A stretch of DNA of 64,000 nt from Pararhizobium mangrovi. GTDB taxonomy: Bacteria; Pseudomonadota; Alphaproteobacteria; Rhizobiales; Rhizobiaceae. Shown one piece after another: positions 10,488 to 19,899 of the stretch. Location of the stretch: the NCBI RefSeq assembly GCF_006516965.1, contig NZ_VHLH01000028.1, forward strand, positions 1 to 64,000, in the 5' to 3' direction. Within the stretch, counting starts at the first letter, position 1. Each line of letters opens with the position of its first letter. Position numbers and translations under genes: made by a program. Below the pieces are notes generated by a model that was not told the DNA's origin, made no database searches, and saw nothing but the letters and a program-made list of their open reading frames with translations.

Positions 10488-13400
10488 ATGACCGAACCGA
10501 CCGACACGGCCGAAACCATCGACTATTCCAAGACGCTCTTCCTGCCGAAGACCGACTTCCCCATGCGCGCCGGCCTGCCGAAGAAGGAGCCGGAACTCGT
10601 CGCTCGATGGCAGGAGATGGGGCTTTACGGGAAGCTGCGCGCGGACGCAGCCGGCCGACCGAAATACGTGCTGCACGACGGTCCGCCCTACGCCAACGGC
10701 AACATCCATATCGGCCATGCGCTGAACAAGATCCTGAAGGACGTCATCACGCGCTCCTTCCAGATGCGTGGGCGCGACTCGAACTACGTGCCCGGCTGGG
10801 ACTGCCACGGCCTGCCGATCGAGTGGAAGATCGAGGAGCAGTACCGCGCCAAGGGCCTCGACAAGGACGCCGTGCCGATCAACGAGTTCCGCCAGGAATG
10901 CCGCGACTTCGCGACCCACTGGATCGGCGTGCAGACGGCGGAATTCCTACGCCTCGGCATCGAGGGCGACTTCGACCATCCCTATACGACGATGAACTTC
11001 CACGCCGAGGCACGCATCGCCGGCGAACTGATGAAGTTCGCCATGTCCGACCAGCTCTATCGCGGCTCGAAGCCCGTCATGTGGTCGGTCGTAGAACGCA
11101 CGGCGCTCGCCGAGGCGGAGGTCGAGTACCACGACTACGAGAGCGACACGATCTGGGTGAAGTTTCCGGTTACGGCACCTGACGAGCTGGTAGATGCCGC
11201 CGTCGTCATCTGGACGACGACGCCCTGGACGATCCCCGGCAACCGCGCGATCTCGTTTTCGCCGCGCATCGCCTACGGCCTCTACGAGGTGACGGGCGCG
11301 GAGAACGATTTCGGCCCGCAGGCCGGTGAGACACTGATCTTCGCCGATGCGCTTGCGGAGGAATCGTTAGCCAAGGCGAAGCTTACCTTCGAACGGCTGC
11401 GCGACGTGAGCGCGGACGAACTCGCGACGATGGTCTGCGCCCATCCGCTGAAGGGATGGCGCCCCTCATCCGACCCTTCGGGCCACCTTCTCCCCGGCGG
11501 GGAGAAGGACGGGCATACGAGCCTCTCGCCCAGTGGAGGAGAGGGTGGCTCGCGTAGCGAGACGGGTGAGGGGGCGGTGCCTTACGGCTACCCCGTGCCG
11601 CTTCTGCCTGGCGACCACGTCACCGACGATGCCGGCACGGGCTTCGTCCACACGGCGCCGAGCCACGGGCGCGAGGATTTCGACGTCTGGATCGACAACG
11701 CACACGAACTCGAAGCGCGCGGTATCCCTTCCGCGATCCCGTTCCCCGTCGACGACGCCGGCTACTATACCAAGGACGCGCCGGGCTTCGGTCCCGATGC
11801 GGCCGAAGGGCCGGCTCGGGTGCTGGACGACAAGGGCAAGAAGGGCGACGCCAACAAGCGCGTGATCGCCGCACTCATCGAAGCGAACATGCTCTTCGCG
11901 CGCGGGCGTCTGAAGCACACCTATCCGCATTCCTGGCGCTCCAAGAAGCCGGTCATCTTCCGCAATACGCCGCAGTGGTTCGTGTTCATGGACAAGGATC
12001 TGAAGGGGTATGGGCTTGGCGAAAACCCCTCATCTGACCCTTCGGACCACCTTCTCCCCGGTGGGGAGAAGGACGGGCAGGGTGCTGGCCCCGCGGCCTC
12101 CTCGCCCCAACGGGGAGAGGGTGGCTCGCGTAGCGAGACGGGTGAGGGGGCAAACCTCTCCTCCGGCGCGATCGCCGGCGAAGACACCCTGCGCAACCGC
12201 GCGCTCAATGCCATCGACGCCACGCGCTTCGTTCCGGCGGCCGGCCAGAACCGCATTCGCGGCATGATCGCCGACCGGCCGGACTGGGTGCTCTCGCGCC
12301 AGCGTGCGTGGGGCGTGCCGATCGCGATCTTCGCCGACGAGGACGGGAACGTCCTGAAGGACGAGGCGGTAAACGCCCGGATCCTCGAAGCCTTCGAGGC
12401 GGAAGGCGCCGACGCGTGGTTCGACGAGGGCGCGAAGGAGCGCTTCCTCGGGTCCGACCATGACCCCGCGAAATGGCGCAAGGTCACCGACATTCTCGAC
12501 GTCTGGTTCGATTCGGGCTCTACGCACACCTTCACGCTCGAGGACCGCCCGGATCTCAAATGGCCTGCGGACGTCTATCTCGAGGGCTCCGACCAGCACC
12601 GCGGCTGGTTCCATTCCTCGCTTCTCGAAGGCTGCGGCACGCGCGGCCGCGCGCCCTACGACACGGTCGTCACCCATGGGTTCACCATGGACGAGAAGGG
12701 CGAGAAGATGTCGAAGTCGAAGGGCAATACCGTTACGCCGCAAGAGGTCATGGCAGAGTCCGGTGCCGACATCCTGCGGCTGTGGGTGATGACGAGCGAG
12801 TTCGGCGAGGACCAGCGCCTCGGCAAGGCGATCATCAAGACCAACATCGATTCCTACCGCAAGCTCAGGAACACGGTGCGCTGGATGCTCGGCACGCTCG
12901 CCCATGACGAGGGCGAGACGGTGCCGTCCGCCGAAATGCCGGAACTCGAACGCTTCATGCTGCATCGGCTCGTCGAACTCGACGAACTGGTGCGCAAGGG
13001 CTACGACGATTTCGACTTCAAGCGCATCGCCCGCACGCTGACCGATTTCGCTAATATCGAGCTGTCGGCGTTCTATTTCGACGTGCGCAAGGACACGCTT
13101 TATTGCGATCCGCCGTCGAGCGAGCGCCGTAAGGCCTCCCTGCAGGTCGTGCGGACCATCTTCGACTGCCTTGTGACGTGGCTTGCGCCGATGCTGCCCT
13201 TTTCCATGGAAGAGGCATGGCTTTCGCGCGATCCGGACGCCGTTTCCGTGCATCTGGAACAGTTCCGCGACGTGCCGGGCGAATGGCGCGACGACGCGCT
13301 GGCGGCGAAATGGCGCAAGATCCGCACCGTGCGGCGCGTCGTCACCGGTGCCCTGGAAGTCGAGCGGCGTGAAAAGCGCATCGGCGCTTCGCTCGAGGCC

Positions 13401-13694
13401 TCGCCGATCGTCCACATCGCCGATCCGGAACTGCGGGCTGCGCTCGAAGGTCGCGACTTCGCGGAAATCTGCATCACCTCGGGCATCGAGATCGTCGAGG
13501 GCGAAGGGCCTGCGGACGCGTTCCGGCTCGAGGACGTCGGTGCCGTCTCCGTCGTTCCTCAACTCGCAACGGGGCGCAAATGCGCGCGATCCTGGCGCAT
13601 TACCGACGATGTCGGCAGCGATCCGCGCTTTCCGGACGTCTCGGCGCGTGACGCCAGGGCGCTGCACGAACTGGAAGCGCTCGGCCGGCTTTGA
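10488..13694 (+). CDS. ileS: Isoleucyl-tRNA synthetase with two in-frame repeat inserts
   Basis: Charges tRNA-Ile and edits Val-tRNA-Ile. It is a class I synthetase with the HIGH motif in [12 protein letters not shown] (near residue 75), the CP1 editing domain ([18 protein letters not shown], around 382-400), the KMSKS motif (near residue 740) and a helical anticodon-binding region. At 1068 residues it is longer than I expect for this group. The excess is largely two related Ser/Gly-rich segments (about residues 325-363 and 513-555) encoded by palindromic repeats at 11462-11574 and 12026-12150. The first lies in CP1 beside the editing site; the second follows the [10 protein letters not shown] stretch of the core. 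Both keep the frame open, so the enzyme is presumably active. It sits upstream of a lipoprotein gene. Confidence 0.97.
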   Translation: MTEPTDTAETIDYSKTLFLPKTDFPMRAGLPKKEPELVARWQEMGLYGKLRADAAGRPKYVLHDGPPYANGNIHIGHALNKILKDVITRSFQMRGRDSNYVPGWDCHGLPIEWKIEEQYRAKGLDKDAVPINEFRQECRDFATHWIGVQTAEFLRLGIEGDFDHPYTTMNFHAEARIAGELMKFAMSDQLYRGSKPVMWSVVERTALAEAEVEYHDYESDTIWVKFPVTAPDELVDAAVVIWTTTPWTIPGNRAISFSPRIAYGLYEVTGAENDFGPQAGETLIFADALAEESLAKAKLTFERLRDVSADELATMVCAHPLKGWRPSSDPSGHLLPGGEKDGHTSLSPSGGEGGSRSETGEGAVPYGYPVPLLPGDHVTDDAGTGFVHTAPSHGREDFDVWIDNAHELEARGIPSAIPFPVDDAGYYTKDAPGFGPDAAEGPARVLDDKGKKGDANKRVIAALIEANMLFARGRLKHTYPHSWRSKKPVIFRNTPQWFVFMDKDLKGYGLGENPSSDPSDHLLPGGEKDGQGAGPAASSPQRGEGGSRSETGEGANLSSGAIAGEDTLRNRALNAIDATRFVPAAGQNRIRGMIADRPDWVLSRQRAWGVPIAIFADEDGNVLKDEAVNARILEAFEAEGADAWFDEGAKERFLGSDHDPAKWRKVTDILDVWFDSGSTHTFTLEDRPDLKWPADVYLEGSDQHRGWFHSSLLEGCGTRGRAPYDTVVTHGFTMDEKGEKMSKSKGNTVTPQEVMAESGADILRLWVMTSEFGEDQRLGKAIIKTNIDSYRKLRNTVRWMLGTLAHDEGETVPSAEMPELERFMLHRLVELDELVRKGYDDFDFKRIARTLTDFANIELSAFYFDVRKDTLYCDPPSSERRKASLQVVRTIFDCLVTWLAPMLPFSMEEAWLSRDPDAVSVHLEQFRDVPGEWRDDALAAKWRKIRTVRRVVTGALEVERREKRIGASLEASPIVHIADPELRAALEGRDFAEICITSGIEIVEGEGPADAFRLEDVGAVSVVPQLATGRKCARSWRITDDVGSDPRFPDVSARDARALHELEALGRL
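11462..11574 (+). repeat. Palindromic repeat copy 1 inside ileS
   Basis: A 113-bp imperfect palindrome whose ends, CCCCTCATCCGACCC and GACGGGTGAGGGG, are inverted complements. It contains a CTTCTCCCC / GGGGAGAAG hairpin and the inner palindrome GGCTCGCGTAGCGAG. Translated in the ileS frame it gives [17 protein letters not shown] and, further on, [14 protein letters not shown]. Its right 35 or so bases are identical to copy 2, and its left 50 or so differ at only about three positions. Repeats of this style are usually intergenic in Hyphomicrobiales. Confidence 0.9.
12026..12150 (+). repeat. Palindromic repeat copy 2 inside ileS
   Basis: A 125-bp relative of copy 1 in the same orientation and the same reading frame, encoding [17 protein letters not shown] and [14 protein letters not shown] around a different middle ([12 protein letters not shown]). 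The left part differs from copy 1 at about three bases (for example CATCTGACCC and CGGACCACC). The middle differs in length by about 12 bases, a multiple of three, so both copies preserve the frame. Confidence 0.9.
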
Positions 13695-13701
13695 CGCAAA
13701 A

Positions 13702-13727
13702 GGCCGGTATCGTTTGCGATGCCGGCC
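13702..13727 (+). terminator. Hairpin after ileS, weak terminator candidate
   Basis: GGCCGGTATCG and CGATGCCGGCC pair with one mismatch around a TTTG loop, eight bases after the ileS stop. There is no T-run after it, so termination or only RNA protection is possible. Confidence 0.4.
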
Positions 13728-13822
13728 ACCATTCTGTAAGAGAAGACGCCAAGAAAACGCCCGAATCGTCGCGCACGAGCCGTCTTTCGTGAGGTCGGAA
13801 TCGGGACCGGGGGAAGGTGACG

Positions 13823-14440
13823 GTGAAACCAGCACGCACGAAAGCAGCGAACGCGGCCGCCCTGATCGTGATCGCCGGAGCGCTCGCCGGATGTCTTGGC
13901 GATCCGACCTATGGAACAGGCAGGACCCAGAGCGCCCACCTGATCGACGATCTCGGCAACGTCGCGACGCTTCCTTCGCAGAAGATCGCCAAGGAAGACT
14001 ACGAGCCGCGCGCCGGTCTCGTACAGCCGCCGAAGGGGCAGGCGACGACGCTGCCGCGCCCGCAGGAGGATATTGCTTCGAAGGACGATCCGAACTGGCC
14101 GCGCTCGCCGGAGGATGTCCGCGCGCAGATGCAGGCGGAGGTGGCTGCCGAAAGCGACACCAAGCACCTGAAGCTCGGCCAGACGCAGCGCACCTACGGC
14201 CAGGCACCCTCGAACGTCGACCGCACGGCGCAGACGCGCCAGTTCCGTCAGGCGGTCGCCCTCGAGCAGGGTGCCTATACCCAACGGCGTACGCTCACCG
14301 ATCCGCCGGACGATCTCCGCCGGCCGGCCGCGAGCGCGCCCACGAACCAGCTCGGCGAATCCGAACTGAAGAAGGATCGCGAGCGCAAGGCTGCCGCCGA
14401 GCGGGCGAAGAAGGGCGGCTCCAGCTGGTGGCCGTTCTAG
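13823..14440 (+). CDS. Putative lipoprotein of unknown function
   Basis: A 205-residue protein with a lipoprotein signal: basic start, hydrophobic AALIVIAGALAG, then Cys in LAGC (lipobox). The mature part is hydrophilic and proline-rich without a domain I can name, and ends in a basic Lys/Arg/Ala stretch followed by SSWWPF. Likely membrane-anchored and facing the periplasm. GTG 13823 is chosen because GGAAGG lies five bases upstream; GTG 13817 in the same frame would add two residues. It follows ileS by 128 bases. I recall similar small lipoproteins after ileS in related genomes, but no function. Confidence 0.75.
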   Translation: MKPARTKAANAAALIVIAGALAGCLGDPTYGTGRTQSAHLIDDLGNVATLPSQKIAKEDYEPRAGLVQPPKGQATTLPRPQEDIASKDDPNWPRSPEDVRAQMQAEVAAESDTKHLKLGQTQRTYGQAPSNVDRTAQTRQFRQAVALEQGAYTQRRTLTDPPDDLRRPAASAPTNQLGESELKKDRERKAAAERAKKGGSSWWPF

Positions 14441-14534
14441 TGATCCCGCAGCCACGCGGCCTTTGCCGCATGCCGGCGCCGCCCGGTAGCCGCCTTTCGC
14501 GGTGGCGCATGAACGGTAACCGCGCGGAAGCCTG

Positions 14535-15086
14535 ATGCCGGCCCTCGACGAGGAAAAGCTCAAGGAACACATTCGCGCGTTCGACCGGCGCATACGGCAG
14601 CGAAATGCCGTCGCGCTCGGCGCCTGCGCCGCACTCGTCCTCGTCTTCCTGCTGCGCGCGGCCGGCGTGCTTCCCGGTCTTTCCGCCATGGATGCGGCGG
14701 CGGTCGTCACGCGGATCGGCGACGGGCTCCTGGCACTCGCGGCCGCCTTCGTCGCCTGGCAGATCCGCCGCCTTGCCGAGCCGGTATCGAGCACGATGAA
14801 GGAGGCGGGGCTCCTGTCCTTCCATCTCGATCAGCTCCACCGCCAGTCGCTGGCGCTGAAGTCGTCCTTCCTGTGGTTCGCGACGCCCTTCCTGCCCGGC
14901 CTCGTGCTCGTCTTCGGCGGCCAGATGCTGGCACCCGGCACGAACCCGCTTTTCACCCTCGTCGGCGCCGCGGTCGCGCTCGGCGTGCTCTATGCGATGG
15001 TGGTGATGAACGTGCGTGCGGCGCGATCCTTCGATGCCGAACGCCGTTGGCTCGAGGAAATGGAACGCCAGTCGCTGTCGCGTTAG
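14535..15086 (+). CDS. Hypothetical four-helix inner-membrane protein
   Basis: A 183-residue protein not assigned to a known family. It starts with a charged cytoplasmic-type segment (EEKLKEHIRAFDRRIRQR), then hydrophobic segments near residues 27-45, 58-79, 113-130 and 136-157, and ends in a charged helix (DAERRWLEEMERQSLSR). A GGAAG precedes ATG 14535. It is convergent with tadA, with only eight bases between stops. Confidence 0.7.
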   Translation: MPALDEEKLKEHIRAFDRRIRQRNAVALGACAALVLVFLLRAAGVLPGLSAMDAAAVVTRIGDGLLALAAAFVAWQIRRLAEPVSSTMKEAGLLSFHLDQLHRQSLALKSSFLWFATPFLPGLVLVFGGQMLAPGTNPLFTLVGAAVALGVLYAMVVMNVRAARSFDAERRWLEEMERQSLSR

Positions 15087-15094
15087 TGCATCCA

Positions 15095-15544
15095 TCAGCG
15101 CCGAAGCGCGAAGAAGTGCCTGAGCAGGTCCGAGGATTCCCGTTCGCCGATCCCGCCATAGATTTCCGGCGCGTGATGACAGGTCGGGGCGGAATAAAAC
15201 CGTACGCCGTTGACGACCGCGCCGCCCTTTTCGTCCTCCGCCGCGAAATAAAGACGTCGCAGGCGAGCGAAGGAGATGGCGGCCGCGCACATGGCGCAGG
15301 GTTCCAGCGTAACGTAGAGGTCCGCATCGATCAGGCGTTCGCTGCCGATCGACATGCAGGCTTCGCGGATCGCGACGATCTCGGCATGGCCCGTCGCGTC
15401 GTGATCGAGGCGCGTCCGGTTGCCGGCGCGCGCGAGCACGGTGCCCGCGCGAACGACGACGGCGCCGACGGGAACCTCGCCGCGATCGGCCGCGCCACGC
15501 GCCTCTTCGAGCGCGAGATCCATGAAGCTGCGTTCGCGTGGCAT
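15095..15544 (-). CDS. tadA: tRNA adenosine(34) deaminase
   Basis: Deaminates A34 of tRNA-Arg(ACG) to inosine, an essential decoding step. The 149-residue protein has the zinc deaminase motifs HAEI with the catalytic glutamate and PCAMC with the two cysteine ligands, in standard spacing. ATG 15544 gives the family length; the frame is open far upstream but is unrelated to the family there. It is divergent from the pseudouridine synthase gene (79 bases apart), a pairing I recall in other alphaproteobacteria. Confidence 0.95.
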   Translation of the reverse strand: MPRERSFMDLALEEARGAADRGEVPVGAVVVRAGTVLARAGNRTRLDHDATGHAEIVAIREACMSIGSERLIDADLYVTLEPCAMCAAAISFARLRRLYFAAEDEKGGAVVNGVRFYSAPTCHHAPEIYGGIGERESSDLLRHFFALRR

Positions 15545-15623
15545 TCCCGTTTCCCGTTCTTTCTCTCTTAACCCGTCACTCGCGACCTGATAGGACGTCC
15601 GGCCAAAGGCAGGCAAATCGAAC

Positions 15624-17378
15624 ATGACGAAGAACGACGATTCCGGCCGCGGCAAACCGGCAAGCCGGGGGCGCGGCGGCGCTCCGGGGCGCCCGGGCGC
15701 CGGCGGCAAGCCACGCGGAAAACCATTCGCTTCCCGTCCGGCGGGCGGCAAGCCGCGTGCCGTGAAGCCCGCCGGCGAAGAGCGTGCGCAGCGCGGCGGC
15801 AAGGCCCATGCGCGCCCGCCGCGCAAGGACGGCGCGTCTGCGCGGAAACCCCGCGAGAGCGTGCCGGAGACGGTGGAGGCCGACGGGACACCCGTTCGGA
15901 TCGCCAAGATGATGGCACGCGCCGGTGTGGCCTCGCGCCGCGATGCCGAGCGCATGATCGGCGAGGGTCGTGTCGCCGTCAACGGCGCGACGCTCGACAG
16001 CCCCGCGGTGACCGTCACGCGTTCTGACACCGTGACGCTGGACGGGGAAGCGATCGCGGCGGCCGAGCGCACCCGGCTCTGGCTCTACCACAAGCCGGCA
16101 GGCCTCGTGAGCACGAACAGCGATCCCGAAGGCCGGCCGACGGTCTTCGACCGGTTGCCGGCCGACCTGCCGCGCGTCCTCAGCGTCGGGCGCCTCGACA
16201 TCGCCACGGAAGGGCTGCTGCTTCTGACGAACGACGGCGGGCTCGCCCGCGTGCTCGAACTGCCGAGCACGGGCTGGCTCCGGCGCTACCGCGTGCGCGC
16301 GCATGGCGATATCGACCAGCCGGCGCTCGACGCTTTGAAGGAAGGCATCGTCGTCAACGGCGTCATCTACGGCGCGATCGAGGCGGTGCTGGAGCGCAGG
16401 CAGGGCTCGAATGTCTGGCTTTCCATGGGCCTGCGCGAAGGCAAGAACCGCGAAATCAAGAACGTGCTCGGCGCGCTCGGCCTTGCCGTCAACCGCTTGA
16501 TCCGCATCTCCTACGGCCCCTTCCAGCTCGCCGACCTCGCCCAGGGCGAGGCGCGCGAGATCCGCGGGCGGATGCTGCGCGACCAGCTCGGCCCGCGGCT
16601 GATCCGCGAGGCCGGGGCCGATTTCGACGCGCCGGTGCACGAACGCGAAGCCGACGGCCGGCTCGTCGAGCCGCAGAAGCCGTCGCGCCGCGCATCCGAC
16701 GATGCCGGCAAGGCGGAACGTTCGGCACCGCCCGCACGGCGATCCGCGCGCGAAGACCGCGACGATCGCCGCGAAAAGGCGCGCGACCGCCTCGATACGC
16801 GTCCCGCGCGCGAGGAAAAGGGGCCGCCGAAGCGCAAGCTCGGCAATCGCAACCGCGCGTCCAATGTCTGGATGGCCCCCGGCGCGAGGCCCGTCGCCCC
16901 GAAGAAGGCGGCTGCTGCGGCGCAGGAAGAGGGTGCCATCGGCACGGGCAAGCGTTCTCCAGCGGCGGGACGGACGGGGAAGGCAGCACACGGCGCGGCG
17001 AAGCCGGAGCGTCCTTTCAAGGCCACGGGAAACCGGGACCGTAAACCAACGGCATCGACCGCGAAGCCTTCGCATCGGAGCCGCCCCGACGACGATCGTC
17101 GCCCGACGCATGCGGCGCCCGGCAAGGGGAAGGAAGCGCCGGAAGGTGCACGCGGCGAACGTCGCGCAGGCAGGGACGAAGCGACCGGAAAGGCCCCTTC
17201 GCATCGCCGCGACGGGGCAAAAGGTGCCGATCGCAAGGGGCCGGCGACCGGTCCGAACGGCAAGTCCGGCCGTCTGAAGGCTGCTGCGAGCAGAGGGGAA
17301 CGCAAGCCGGAGAATGCTGCGGCGAAGCGGGACAAGCCGAAGGGCCGGGGCGGACGCGATGCGGATCGTCGGCGGTGA
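15624..17378 (+). CDS. RsuA/RluB-family pseudouridine synthase with long basic tail
   Basis: Makes pseudouridine in rRNA, probably at the RluB site of 23S rRNA. Residues 1-85 are a Gly/Lys/Arg-rich disordered region; an S4 RNA-binding domain follows (AKMMARAGVASRRDAERMI, near 92-110); the catalytic domain has GRLDIATEGLLLLTNDG with the catalytic aspartate near residue 192; and GLREGKNREIKNVL follows. From about residue 325 to 584 the protein is low-complexity and strongly basic (Lys, Arg, Ala, Pro, Gly). That tail is far longer than in Escherichia coli RluB, but basic extensions are common in Hyphomicrobiales. The end overlaps the rsmD start by 20 bases. Confidence 0.9.
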   Translation: MTKNDDSGRGKPASRGRGGAPGRPGAGGKPRGKPFASRPAGGKPRAVKPAGEERAQRGGKAHARPPRKDGASARKPRESVPETVEADGTPVRIAKMMARAGVASRRDAERMIGEGRVAVNGATLDSPAVTVTRSDTVTLDGEAIAAAERTRLWLYHKPAGLVSTNSDPEGRPTVFDRLPADLPRVLSVGRLDIATEGLLLLTNDGGLARVLELPSTGWLRRYRVRAHGDIDQPALDALKEGIVVNGVIYGAIEAVLERRQGSNVWLSMGLREGKNREIKNVLGALGLAVNRLIRISYGPFQLADLAQGEAREIRGRMLRDQLGPRLIREAGADFDAPVHEREADGRLVEPQKPSRRASDDAGKAERSAPPARRSAREDRDDRREKARDRLDTRPAREEKGPPKRKLGNRNRASNVWMAPGARPVAPKKAAAAAQEEGAIGTGKRSPAAGRTGKAAHGAAKPERPFKATGNRDRKPTASTAKPSHRSRPDDDRRPTHAAPGKGKEAPEGARGERRAGRDEATGKAPSHRRDGAKGADRKGPATGPNGKSGRLKAAASRGERKPENAAAKRDKPKGRGGRDADRRR

Positions 17379-17916
17379 GTTTCGCGGCCGCGCGATCGCC
17401 GCGCCGCGCAGCCGCGACATCCGCCCGACGACCGACCGCACCCGCGAGAGCCTCTTTAACATCCTTTCCCATGCCTATGCGGAATCGATCGACGGAACCC
17501 GCATGCTGGAACTCTTCGCGGGAACCGGCGCGGTCGGCTTCGAGGCGCTTTCGCGCGGCGTTGCGAACGTGCTGTTCGTCGAGACGAGCGTCGAGGGGCG
17601 GGGGCTTCTCCGCTCGTCGATCGAGGCGTTCGGCCTGACCGGCCGCGCGCGCATCTTTCGTCGCGATGCGACCACGCTCGGCCCGGTCGGCACGATCGCC
17701 CCGTTCGATTTCGTCTTTGCCGATCCGCCCTATGCGACGGGTGCCGGCGAGGCAGCGCTCGACGCAGCGGCGAAGGGCGGATGGCTCGTCCCGGGCGCGC
17801 TCGCGGTTCTCGAAGAACGCGCCGATATCGAGCCGCACGTGCCCGAGGCGCTGACGCTGCTCGAAGCGCGCGCGTTCGGCGAAACGCGCATGCACTTCTA
17901 TCGCTTCACGGGTTAA
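17359..17916 (+). CDS. rsmD: 16S rRNA (guanine966-N2)-methyltransferase
   Basis: Methylates G966 of 16S rRNA using S-adenosylmethionine. The 185-residue protein begins MRIVGGEFRGRAIAAP, has the SAM-binding motif LELFAGTGAVGFEALSRG, and the catalytic N6/N2-amino motif DPPY at residues 122-125. ATG 17359 lies inside the preceding pseudouridine synthase gene and overlaps it by 20 bases in another frame, so the two RNA-modification genes form one operon. It is convergent with the antiporter gene, with an AGCCTT / AAGGCT inverted repeat in the 49-bp gap. Confidence 0.95.
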   Translation: MRIVGGEFRGRAIAAPRSRDIRPTTDRTRESLFNILSHAYAESIDGTRMLELFAGTGAVGFEALSRGVANVLFVETSVEGRGLLRSSIEAFGLTGRARIFRRDATTLGPVGTIAPFDFVFADPPYATGAGEAALDAAAKGGWLVPGALAVLEERADIEPHVPEALTLLEARAFGETRMHFYRFTG

Positions 17917-17965
17917 AGCCTTCCGTATAAACCTGAAAGGCTCTGGGCCCGAACGCATTCGCTGT

Positions 17966-19783
17966 TCATTCGATCTCGGCCGGCGTTCGGCGTGTTTCGC
18001 CGTCCTCCTCCGCCTTGCGCGGCTTCGTCAGCGGTTGCGGCGTGAGCGGTTTTGCCGGCGTGGCAGGGCGATTGAAGATCATGCCGCGTCCGGCGTTGAT
18101 CCCTTCGCTCGCCTGGAGGATCAGCCGTTCCTCGTCGCGTCGGCGGATATCATCGCCGATCGCTTCGGCCGTGGCGCCGTCGAGGCCCAGTTCTTCGAGC
18201 GTGCGGCGGCCGAACAGAAGGCCTGATTCGAACGTCTCGCGCAGTTCGTAGGCAACGCGGCGTTCGCGAAGCGCCAGCGTATGGACCCGGTCGTAGGAGC
18301 GCGCGAAGATGCGGGCGGAGGGATACTCCGTCTGCACGAGGTCGACGATGCGATCGGTGATTTCCTTCTTCTGGGTGCAGATCGCGACGACGCGGGCCCG
18401 GCCGATACCGGCCGCCTCGAGCACGTCCTTGCGCGTGCCGTCGCCGAAATAGATGCGAAAGCCGAAGCGCATCGCCTGGCGCACGCGATCGGCCGAATGG
18501 TCGATCACCGTCACGCTGGACCCGCCGGCAAGCAGGATCTGACAGGCGATCTGTCCGAAGCGCGAGAAGCCGATCATCAAGACGTCGGAACCCGCACCGT
18601 CGAAATCCTCGTCGAGGCGTTCGCCTTCCTCTTCCTTGAGCAGGCGCTCGGCGAGCGCGGCCGTCAGCGGCGTCAGCGCCATGGTGAGGGTCACGATCGC
18701 GATCAGCAGCGAGGCCGTCGCCATGGGAAAGATGCCGGCGCTCGCCGCCGAGGTGAAGAGGACGAAACCGAATTCGCCGCCCTGCGGCAGAAGGCCGGCG
18801 ATGCGCACCGCATCGTTGTGGCCGGCGCCGAAGAGGCGGCACACGCCATAGATCGTCAGCGCCTTCACGGCCATAACTACGGGTACGGCGGCCACCAGCA
18901 GCATCCAGTTGCGGGCGATCACGGTCAGGTCGAGCGAGAGGCCGACGCCCATGAAGAAGAGGCCGAGAAGGATGCCGCGGAACGGCTCGATGTCGGCTTC
19001 AAGTTCGTGGCGATAGGCCGATTCGGCGAGCATGACCCCGGCAAGGAAGGCGCCCATCGCCATCGATAGCCCTGCGAGCTGCATCAGGCTCGCAGCCCCG
19101 AGCACCACGAGCAGGGCGGCGGCGATCATCGCTTCGCGCGCACCGGTTCGCGCGATGATCGAAAACAGGGGATTGAGCAGGTAGCGCCCTGCGAGCACCA
19201 GCGCCACGACCGCCGCGACGGCGATGGCGAAGGCCGTCATCGGGCTCGTCGATGCCGGTTCGAACGGCGCGAGAAGCGGGATCACCGCCAGCAGCGGCAC
19301 GATGGCAAGGTCCTGCAGCAGAAGGATCGAAAAGGCGATCCGCCCGTGCGGGGCGTTGGCTTCGTTGGCATCCTGCAGAAGCTGCAGCGCGAAGGCCGTC
19401 GACGACAGCGCGAGGCCGAAGCCGACGACGATGGCCGCGCGCGTGCCGGAACCGGCAAGCACGGCGCAGCCGGCAAGTGCCACGCCGCCGAGTAGCACCT
19501 GCGCGGTGCCGAGACCGAAGATCGCCCGTCGCATCTGCCACAGCCGGGAGGGCTTGAGCTCCAGGCCAATGACGAAGAGCAGGAAGACGACGCCGAGCTC
19601 GGCGAATTCGAGGATCTCGCGCCCGTGGCCGATAATGCGCAGCACCGGGCCGATGACGATGCCGGCGGCCAGATAGCCGAGCACGGTCGCAAGCCCCAGC
19701 CGCTTGAAGAGCGGCGCGGCGATGACGGCGCCGGTCAGCAGCAGAAGCGCTTCGGCATAAAGGTTCGGCGAGCCCGATGTCAT
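17966..19783 (-). CDS. CPA2 family monovalent cation:proton antiporter (Kef type)
   Basis: A 605-residue inner-membrane exchanger. Residues 1 to about 380 form a Na+/H+-exchanger fold with some 12 hydrophobic segments (for example ATVLGYLAAGIVIGPVLRIIGHG and FAELGVVFLLFVIGLEL). A TrkA-N NAD-binding domain follows (VLMIGFSRFGQIACQILLAG, about 400-520), and a hydrophilic tail. Members export K+ or Na+; Kef proteins are gated by glutathione adducts, which cannot be judged here. The start is ATG 19783. It is divergent from pmbA. Confidence 0.92.
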   Translation of the reverse strand: MTSGSPNLYAEALLLLTGAVIAAPLFKRLGLATVLGYLAAGIVIGPVLRIIGHGREILEFAELGVVFLLFVIGLELKPSRLWQMRRAIFGLGTAQVLLGGVALAGCAVLAGSGTRAAIVVGFGLALSSTAFALQLLQDANEANAPHGRIAFSILLLQDLAIVPLLAVIPLLAPFEPASTSPMTAFAIAVAAVVALVLAGRYLLNPLFSIIARTGAREAMIAAALLVVLGAASLMQLAGLSMAMGAFLAGVMLAESAYRHELEADIEPFRGILLGLFFMGVGLSLDLTVIARNWMLLVAAVPVVMAVKALTIYGVCRLFGAGHNDAVRIAGLLPQGGEFGFVLFTSAASAGIFPMATASLLIAIVTLTMALTPLTAALAERLLKEEEGERLDEDFDGAGSDVLMIGFSRFGQIACQILLAGGSSVTVIDHSADRVRQAMRFGFRIYFGDGTRKDVLEAAGIGRARVVAICTQKKEITDRIVDLVQTEYPSARIFARSYDRVHTLALRERRVAYELRETFESGLLFGRRTLEELGLDGATAEAIGDDIRRRDEERLILQASEGINAGRGMIFNRPATPAKPLTPQPLTKPRKAEEDGETRRTPAEIE

Positions 19784-19899
19784 TGCTTCCCCGTCTCCGA
19801 ACGGCGGGACGCTTGGTCGCGTTCGCCGATTACCGGGCCTTTCGCCTTGATGGCAACGCGCCTGAACAATAGATGTGAGCGCAACGAAAGGCTACCGTC

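Noticed and set aside
10488..13694. Possible frameshift or assembly error in ileS because of its extra length
   Set aside because: The frame is continuous, all motifs are in order, and the excess is explained by two related repeat copies.
17917..17942. AGCCTT / AAGGCT inverted repeat after rsmD as a terminator
   Set aside because: The six-base stem with a 14-base loop and no T-run is too weak to list as a terminator.
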